From: Pseudoalteromonas arabiensis
GTDB lineage: Bacteria > Pseudomonadota > Gammaproteobacteria > Enterobacterales > Alteromonadaceae
Assembly: GCF_001550155.1 (NCBI RefSeq)
Contig: NZ_LRUF01000019.1
Location: 62,001 to 126,000 of the forward strand
Direction of reading: 5' to 3'
Length of the DNA stretch: 64,000 nucleotides
The notes beneath the pieces are model-generated. The model did no database searches. It was not told the DNA's origin and saw only the letters and a list, made by a program, of their open reading frames with translations. This document shows positions 58,535-64,000 of the stretch, piece after piece. Positions within the stretch are counted from its first letter, which is position 1; each line of letters begins with the position of its first letter. The translations under genes and the position numbers were made by a program.

Positions 58535-58808
58535 AACGATACCTAAATCACTGAGATTATTTTAATAGTGTGTTTCAGTTGTTTCTGTTATATCGCAACT
58601 CAAAGTTAATTACAATTAAATGCTTTCAAATTCTTTCGTAAATTTGGTTTTTACTATTTCAATCCTTGTAAAATAACGTGCTTAGTGTACTTTAAGCTTA
58701 CTTTGTGCCTTTCATTTTCTTTCATTGTGTTGTGTGTGGTTTCGCTCTGTGCTACTGTAATTTCAAATCAGATATCTAACCATTAGCGTAAGCTGCTTGG
58801 AGAAAACC
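58535..58808. promoter_or_regulatory. Divergent promoter with CTTTC direct repeats (candidate AgaR operators)
   Basis: Between the GH109-like gene and agaZ lie two pairs of CTTTC direct repeats one helical turn apart: 58623-58627 with 58633-58637, and 58709-58713 with 58719-58723. A looser GTTTC pair is at 58572 and 58581. The AgaR/DeoR-family operators of proteobacterial GalNAc operons are described as tandem TTTC-containing direct repeats, so AgaR-type repression of both genes is the likely reading. No agaR gene lies in this window. Confidence 0.6.
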
Positions 58809-60074
58809 ATGAATGCATTAAAAACGATTATAAATAACAATCGAGTAGGGCAAGCGCAGGGTATTTATTCTGTGTGCTGTGCACACCCGCTCGTTATCGA
58901 AGCAGCAATGTTGCAAGCTCTCAATGATGACACCGAAATTTTAATTGAAGCTACAGCGAATCAAGTTAACCAGTTTGGTGGTTACACAGGTATGAAGCCC
59001 CATGACTTTGTTGAGTTTGTTCATGCAATAGCCGAAGAAGTAGGGTTAGATACCCAGCGCATTATTTTAGGTGGTGATCATTTAGGCCCAGTTTGTTGGG
59101 TGAATGAGCCTGCAGACGTTGCGATGATAAAAGCTGTAGAACTAGTAAAAGCCTATGCAAGTGCTGGTTTTAAGAAAATTCACTTAGATGCCAGTATGCC
59201 ATGTAGTGATGATGGTACGCGTTTAGCTGATGCTGAAATTGCCAAACGTGCAGCATTGATGTGCCAAGCTGCTGAGTTAGTCTCAAAAGATAACGATATT
59301 CTTTATGTAGTGGGTACTGAGGTTCCTCCTCCGGGTGGCGCTACAGAAGAGCATGAAGTTATTGAGGTATCGCATGTTGAGGGGGTACAGCAAACAATCG
59401 AATTACATCAGGCTGCGTTTGCTAACTTAAACATGAGTGATGTGTGGTCGCGTGTTATTGCTGTTGTTGTGCAGCCAGGCGTTGAATTTGATAACCATCA
59501 AGTTTTTGACTATCAACGTAATGAAGCGAAAAAACTGAAAGAGTTTATTACTACTGTCGATAATCTTGTTTATGAGGCTCACTCTACTGATTATCAGCCA
59601 GAACATTGCTACCACGAGTTGGTGCAAGATCACTTTGCCATATTAAAAGTGGGTCCACAGCTTACCTACGCACTACGCGAAGGGTTGTTTGCTTTATCTT
59701 ATATTGAAGATCAATTAGTTGAACCTGCTAAACGCTCTCATTTGCGGGATGTGTGTGAGCGCATCATGCTAGAAAAGCCACATTACTGGAATAAGTTTTA
59801 TCCAACAGAAGGTGCTGAAGCTAAGCTGTTTAGAGCTTATAGTTATAGCGACCGTATTCGTTACTACTGGCCTGAAGATGAAATAAAACAAACAGTAGAA
59901 ACCTTATTTGCCAACTTAGAAGCGCAAACTATTCCACAGACTTTGCTTAGCCAATTTATGCCAGCGCAATACAAGGCATTGAATAATGGCAAAATTAACT
60001 CATCACCGCGTGAGTTAGTACTTAATAAAATAATGGAAGTAACGAATACCTATTCGCTTGCTTGCAATCAATAA
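58809..60074 (+). CDS. agaZ: Tagatose-bisphosphate aldolase non-catalytic subunit (GatZ/KbaZ family)
   Basis: Subunit that in E. coli stabilises the class II tagatose-1,6-bisphosphate aldolase. A 421-residue protein with GIYSVCCAHPLVIEAAM, NQVNQFGGYTGMKPHDF, RIILGGDHLGPVCW, KIHLDASMPCSDD and EVPPPGGATEEHE, all typical of the GatZ/KbaZ family. The ATG at 58809 follows GGAG by six bases. No catalytic partner (AgaY/KbaY) and no tagatose-6-phosphate kinase gene are in the window, so they must be elsewhere, or AgaZ has a different role here. First gene of the aga operon. Confidence 0.92.
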   Translation: MNALKTIINNNRVGQAQGIYSVCCAHPLVIEAAMLQALNDDTEILIEATANQVNQFGGYTGMKPHDFVEFVHAIAEEVGLDTQRIILGGDHLGPVCWVNEPADVAMIKAVELVKAYASAGFKKIHLDASMPCSDDGTRLADAEIAKRAALMCQAAELVSKDNDILYVVGTEVPPPGGATEEHEVIEVSHVEGVQQTIELHQAAFANLNMSDVWSRVIAVVVQPGVEFDNHQVFDYQRNEAKKLKEFITTVDNLVYEAHSTDYQPEHCYHELVQDHFAILKVGPQLTYALREGLFALSYIEDQLVEPAKRSHLRDVCERIMLEKPHYWNKFYPTEGAEAKLFRAYSYSDRIRYYWPEDEIKQTVETLFANLEAQTIPQTLLSQFMPAQYKALNNGKINSSPRELVLNKIMEVTNTYSLACNQ

Positions 60075-60097
60075 GTGGTGTTGAGAGAGAATTAATT

Positions 60098-61216
60098 ATG
60101 ACGCAGTATCTATCATTAAACGAAACAGAACTTAAGCAACAAAGCGCTTATTGGACAGCAAAAGAAATTTCACAACAGCCAAGTTCATGGCGTAATACAG
60201 CAAAACTGGTTGATAATAATCGCGCTGAAATTAATGACTTTTTAGTGCCGATTTTAGCATTTAAAAACTTAAAAATAGTTTTAACTGGCGCGGGTACATC
60301 AGCCTATGTTGGCGAAGTATTAGCACCTCATTTAACGGCCAAAACTGATTTAAATGTGTGCGCAGTTAGCACTACCGACATTGTGTCTAACCCACATGGG
60401 TTTTTACAAAAGAGCACACCAACCTTACTTATTTCTTATGCGCGCTCAGGTAACAGCCCTGAAAGTGTTGCTGCGGTCGATATCGTAGAGCAAGTTGTTG
60501 AAAAGTGCTATCACTTAGTCATTACCTGTAATGAAAATGGTGAGTTAGCTAAAAGGGCGGCAGCTAAAAAAAATAGTTTTAGTGTACTAATGCCAAAAGA
60601 AACCCTAGATGAAAGCTTTGCTATGACCAGTAGTTTCACCTCGATGCTGCTTTCAACATTATGTATTTTTACCCCTGATGTTAATCAGCTTGCACAAGTT
60701 GCTACGCAAACAGAGCACTTACTCGACACTCAATTTGAAGAGATCAAGGACTTTGCGCAAACTGATATTGAACGTTTGGTATTTTTAGGCGCTGGTTCGT
60801 TACTTGGCTATGCGAAAGAAGCGGCTTTAAAGTGCTTGGAGCTGACCAATGGGGATTTAATAAGTTACTTTGAAACGCCACTTGGCTTTCGTCATGGTCC
60901 TAAAACCATCATTAATGATAAAACCGCAGTGTTGTTAATGGCCTCAAGTGATGCTTATAGCAGTTCGTATGATACTGATTTATTTAATGAACTATTAAAT
61001 GACCAACAATGTTTAGCGGTTAAAAAGCTGGCTTTAAATACTGAACTGGTCGAGCTAGATGATGTTTGGCAAGGTCTGTATTATATTGTCTATTGTCAGA
61101 TTTTTGCATTTTATAAATCAATGTCACTCGGATTAACACCTGATAACCCTTGCCCTACGGGCGAAGTTAACCGTGTTGTAAAAGGGGTAACTATTTACCC
61201 GTTAACTTTTCGCTAA
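60098..61216 (+). CDS. agaS: Galactosamine-6-phosphate deaminase/isomerase AgaS
   Basis: SIS-domain protein that converts galactosamine 6-phosphate to tagatose 6-phosphate and ammonia. Two SIS domains: LTGAGTSAYVGEVLAPHL and SYARSGNSPESVAAV in the first, FLGAGSLLGYAKEAALKCLELT and FETPLGFRHGPKTI in the second. 372 residues (E. coli 384). The start at 60098 is chosen over 60062, which lies inside agaZ. It is third in pathway order after kinase and deacetylase. Confidence 0.9.
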   Translation: MTQYLSLNETELKQQSAYWTAKEISQQPSSWRNTAKLVDNNRAEINDFLVPILAFKNLKIVLTGAGTSAYVGEVLAPHLTAKTDLNVCAVSTTDIVSNPHGFLQKSTPTLLISYARSGNSPESVAAVDIVEQVVEKCYHLVITCNENGELAKRAAAKKNSFSVLMPKETLDESFAMTSSFTSMLLSTLCIFTPDVNQLAQVATQTEHLLDTQFEEIKDFAQTDIERLVFLGAGSLLGYAKEAALKCLELTNGDLISYFETPLGFRHGPKTIINDKTAVLLMASSDAYSSSYDTDLFNELLNDQQCLAVKKLALNTELVELDDVWQGLYYIVYCQIFAFYKSMSLGLTPDNPCPTGEVNRVVKGVTIYPLTFR

Positions 61217-61233
61217 GTCGTGTTGGGTAAAGT

Positions 61234-62157
61234 ATGGCTGTTTACGGACTCGATATTGGTGGTACAAAAATAGAGACCGCCATTTTTAATGATAATTTAG
61301 AGCAACAGCAAAGTTGGCGTATTACTACGCCAACTGATGATTATCGGCAGTTTTTACAGGCAATTTATCAGCAAGTGCTCAAAGCGGATGAACTGACAGG
61401 TTGCCAAGGTGTGGTTGGTATAGGTATGCCAGGTATTGTTAATGATGCAGGTAAAGTGTTGTCGGCTAATGTGCCCTGTGCCACAGGTAAAGTAATTGCC
61501 AACGATCTACAAGTGTTATTACAGCGCCCTGTTGCGATATTAAATGACACCCGTTGTTTTGCTTTATCTGAAGCAAATGGCGGTGCTGGTGAAGGTTATA
61601 GCCGAGTATTCGGTGCCATTGTTGGCACAGGTGCGGCGGGTGGTATGTGCATTGATGGAAGCTTGTTTAACCAAGGTTTAGGTATGTCGGGGGAGTATGG
61701 TCATTTACCGCTTTCTGCGTATTTACAACAAAAATACCACTTGCCTATTTTGAAATGTGGCTGCGGTTTAAATGGCTGTGTCGAAAGTTATATCGCAGGG
61801 CCTGGCGTACAAACCTTGTACCAGCATATTACGCAATCTCCTAAGTCAGCGATTGAATGGGCGAACGATATCAAGCGCTCTGATGAGCAAGCCTTAAAGG
61901 TGCTCGCCTGTTACTTAGATATTCTTGGTGAAACCTTTGCTGCCATTAGTAAAAGTTTGCACCCAGAAGTTATCGTGCTTGGGGGCGGGTTGTCGCTCAT
62001 CGATGCGATCGTAGAAAAACTCCCTGACGCGATTCAAACTCATTTATTTTCAGGTTTTGCCGTACCAGAGGTGAAACGTGCAAAATTTGGTGATTCAAGT
62101 GGCGTAAGAGGCGCTGCAATAATAGGAAGTGTTCATGCTAATTCCAGCGCATCTTAA
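61234..62157 (+). CDS. agaK: ROK-family N-acetylgalactosamine kinase AgaK
   Basis: Sugar kinase predicted to phosphorylate GalNAc at C6 after its uptake as free sugar, replacing the PTS route of enterobacteria. ROK marks: GLDIGGTKIETAIF phosphate loop, NDTRCFALSEANGGAGEG, the GTGAAGG loop and the zinc motif CGCGLNGCVESY. 307 residues. Overlaps agaA by 23 bp. Specificity for GalNAc rather than GlcNAc is inferred from the neighbours. Confidence 0.87.
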   Translation: MAVYGLDIGGTKIETAIFNDNLEQQQSWRITTPTDDYRQFLQAIYQQVLKADELTGCQGVVGIGMPGIVNDAGKVLSANVPCATGKVIANDLQVLLQRPVAILNDTRCFALSEANGGAGEGYSRVFGAIVGTGAAGGMCIDGSLFNQGLGMSGEYGHLPLSAYLQQKYHLPILKCGCGLNGCVESYIAGPGVQTLYQHITQSPKSAIEWANDIKRSDEQALKVLACYLDILGETFAAISKSLHPEVIVLGGGLSLIDAIVEKLPDAIQTHLFSGFAVPEVKRAKFGDSSGVRGAAIIGSVHANSSAS

Positions 62158-63298
62158 TCGTTATTACTTAAAAGCCGCAAACGTGGTGACTGCTGATGCG
62201 GTTTTACTCGATCATGCAGTATTGGTCGAGCAAGGTAAAATTAGTGCTATTACCACGCAAATAGAGCCCGAGATCGAGGTAATAGACTTAGGTGAGCACA
62301 GTTTATTTCCGGGCTTTATCGATTTGCATATTCATGGCCGTGAAGGCTGCGATATTATGGATGGCACCCCAGAATCACTAGAAACTATTTCTCGTGCTTT
62401 AGCAAAGCATGGCGTAACGGGGTTTGTTGGCACCACGGTGACCGCAGACTGGGACGTATCAATTCAAGCTTATAAAAATATGGCGAGTGCCTATCAAAAA
62501 GGCTTAGCGGGTGCGCAGTTGTTGGGGGCTTATAACGAAGGTTTATTCTTTGCAGAAGCGCATAAAGGCGCGCATAACGAGTCATTTTTTTTAGAACTGA
62601 CTAAACAGCGATTTGATGAAATTTATGCCGCATGTGAAGGTTGCTTAAGCTCCTTTGCATTAGCGCCAGAACTACTTAAATCACCTGACATGATCCGCTA
62701 TATCACTGATAAAGGTGTACGGGTGATGCTGGGCCACACAGATGCTAATTTTGCGCAAACAACACACGCTCTTGCCCATGGTGCCTGCGGTGGTGTGCAT
62801 ATTTTTAATGGTATGCGCGGTATTCATCATCGTGACCCTGGTTGTACTGGCGCACTGTTGATGGACAACGATGCCATGGTTGAGCTTATCCCTGATGGTA
62901 TTCATTTGCACCCAAGCATCATGAACATGGTTTACCGCTTAAAAGGGGCAGATAAAATTGCTCTAATTACAGACTGTGTAAGTGCCGGAGGCTTACAAGA
63001 TGGTCGCTACCGCTTAGGAGAGCTTCCTATTGTGGTTGAGCAAGGGGTTGCAAGAACCGAAAGCGGCTCTTTAGCGGGCAGTACATTAACCATGGAAGTG
63101 GGCGTTGAACGTTTTTATAACCTAACTGATGCAAGCCTAGTTGAAGCAACTAAAATGGCCAGTTTAGTACCCGCTGAGTTTTTAAATAAAGCGGAGCAAA
63201 TAGGCAGTATTGCGGTTGGTAAACACGCTAATTTTGCACTGCTCGATAAAGACTTTTCTGTTCAAGCAACGATATGTGCGGGTAAGCAAATCTTTTAA
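62135..63298 (+). CDS. agaA: N-acetylgalactosamine-6-phosphate deacetylase (AgaA type)
   Basis: Amidohydrolase of 387 residues that removes the acetyl group from GalNAc-6-P. PGFIDLHIHGREGCDIMDG, GHTDANFAQTTHALAHG, HIFNGMRGIHHRDPG and LITDCVSAGG carry metal and substrate residues. The usual HLEGPF motif reads YNEGLFF: the metal-binding Glu is kept, but His and Pro are lost. This suggests the diverged AgaA branch known from Shewanella rather than classical NagA. The ATG at 62135 is inside agaK; an in-frame GTG at 62129 is less likely. Confidence 0.88.
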   Translation: MLIPAHLNRYYLKAANVVTADAVLLDHAVLVEQGKISAITTQIEPEIEVIDLGEHSLFPGFIDLHIHGREGCDIMDGTPESLETISRALAKHGVTGFVGTTVTADWDVSIQAYKNMASAYQKGLAGAQLLGAYNEGLFFAEAHKGAHNESFFLELTKQRFDEIYAACEGCLSSFALAPELLKSPDMIRYITDKGVRVMLGHTDANFAQTTHALAHGACGGVHIFNGMRGIHHRDPGCTGALLMDNDAMVELIPDGIHLHPSIMNMVYRLKGADKIALITDCVSAGGLQDGRYRLGELPIVVEQGVARTESGSLAGSTLTMEVGVERFYNLTDASLVEATKMASLVPAEFLNKAEQIGSIAVGKHANFALLDKDFSVQATICAGKQIF

Positions 63299-63313
63299 AA
63301 GTTAACGATACGA

Positions 63314-64000
63314 ATGCAGGCAAAAGTATTTGATGCCATTGTTATTGGCAGTGGCATTACAGGCGGCTGGGCTGCCAAAGAACTGACTGAAAAAGGGCTC
63401 AATGTACTGCTACTTGAACGTGGCAGGCAGGTTGTGCACGGTTCTGACTATTTCACTGCGTTTAAAGACGATTGGCAACTGCCATTTCGCGGCAGAGCTA
63501 GCCTGCTAGAAAAGCGGCATCAAGCTAAACAAGCACGCACTGGCTATGCCACCAAACAGTCAATAAAACACTGGTTTGTGAATGATTTGCAGCACCCTTA
63601 TCTAGAATCGCAACGTTTTGACTGGATCCGAGGGTATCACCTTGGTGGGCGCTCATTAACTTGGGGGCGGCAATGCTTACGCCTCAGTGATATAGATTTT
63701 GCAGCCAACAAACAAGATGGTCACGGCGTTGATTGGCCAGTGCGCTATCAAGATATTGCGCCTTGGTACGATAAAGTCGAAGCCTACATCGGGGTTATTG
63801 GCGAAGCGCTAAATTTACCTCAGCTACCTGATGGACCTTACTTGCCTCCCTTCGCGCTTAATGCCGTAGAACAGCAACTTAAACACAGTTTATTAACCCA
63901 CTACACTAATCGGCACCTAACAATCGGGCGAGTGGCGCATTTAACCAAGGCAAAACCTGAGCAAGGTCGTGCCGCATGCACCAAGCGCAACCGCTGTATG
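63314..64000 (+). CDS. GMC-family FAD oxidoreductase, partial (runs off the right edge)
   Basis: The first 229 codons of a larger gene. The start AAGCAAATC..ATG at 63314 follows agaA by 15 bp, so it is probably in the same operon. The FAD-binding Rossmann motif is VIGSGITGGWAAKELTEKG, followed by LLLERG and YHLGGRSLTWGRQCLRL, the second GMC signature. This subgroup of exported GMC enzymes usually has a partner similar to gluconate 2-dehydrogenase subunit 3, which would lie beyond the window. It may oxidise a sugar released with GalNAc, but this is inference. Confidence 0.85.
   Translation, partial: MQAKVFDAIVIGSGITGGWAAKELTEKGLNVLLLERGRQVVHGSDYFTAFKDDWQLPFRGRASLLEKRHQAKQARTGYATKQSIKHWFVNDLQHPYLESQRFDWIRGYHLGGRSLTWGRQCLRLSDIDFAANKQDGHGVDWPVRYQDIAPWYDKVEAYIGVIGEALNLPQLPDGPYLPPFALNAVEQQLKHSLLTHYTNRHLTIGRVAHLTKAKPEQGRAACTKRNRCM

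Overview
The window reads as chromosome of a marine Gammaproteobacterium of the Alteromonadales, most like Pseudoalteromonas. The evidence is an AT-rich intergenic style, conserved E. coli-like gene blocks, a cytochrome bc1 operon between rpsI and sspA, TonB-dependent receptors of marine-polymer type and an Aga-type amino-sugar cluster. The genus is inferred from protein similarity I recognise, not from a search.

Layout. 1-3.0 kb is accessory DNA: a lipoprotein, a hipBA toxin-antitoxin pair and a broken integrase lying head-on against the 5' end of dusA, a known island insertion site. 3.1-14.1 kb holds dusA, a pspA-pspC-like stress operon behind a sigma54-like promoter, a copper chaperone gene with two envelope genes, a probable membrane-anchored START-like protein whose frame has no ordinary start codon, a response regulator with degenerate GGDEF and intact EAL domains, and a YgiQ radical SAM protein. 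14.1-28.4 kb is a conserved envelope block: mgtE, then ptsO-rapZ-ptsN-hpf-rpoN-lptB-lptA-lptC-kdsC-kdsD-yrbG on the minus strand, and divergent mlaFEDCB-ibaG-murA on the plus strand. This region joins LPS transport and Kdo synthesis to phospholipid retrograde transport and peptidoglycan precursor synthesis. 28.5-43.5 kb is housekeeping: degS, degQ, zapG, zapE, rplM-rpsI, petABC, sspAB, dolP-diaA-yraN-lpoA, rsmI and the RNase P RNA gene rnpB. The 3' end of rnpB is followed by two further copies of its tail plus terminator.

43.5-64 kb is more lineage-specific. It carries a DUF465 protein, a large secreted M14 metallopeptidase, a secreted calcineurin-like phosphoesterase next to a TonB-dependent receptor, and then a divergent surface-signalling set: FecI-type sigma factor, FecR, and a receptor with an N-terminal STN domain. 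An NLP/NPP1 (necrosis-inducing-like) secreted protein with an altered signature heptapeptide follows. The window ends in an N-acetylgalactosamine catabolic cluster: a GH109-like alpha-N-acetylgalactosaminidase on the minus strand, divergent from agaZ-agaS-agaK-agaA on the plus strand. Their shared promoter region carries CTTTC direct repeats that look like DeoR/AgaR-family operators. A GMC oxidoreductase gene runs off the right edge.

The strongest candidates for something new are the sigma/FecR/STN-receptor/NLP module with its neighbouring receptor-phosphoesterase pair, the apparent ATT start of the SRPBCC gene, the tandem rnpB tails, and the relic island at dusA. I found no tRNA gene, CRISPR array or intact insertion sequence.
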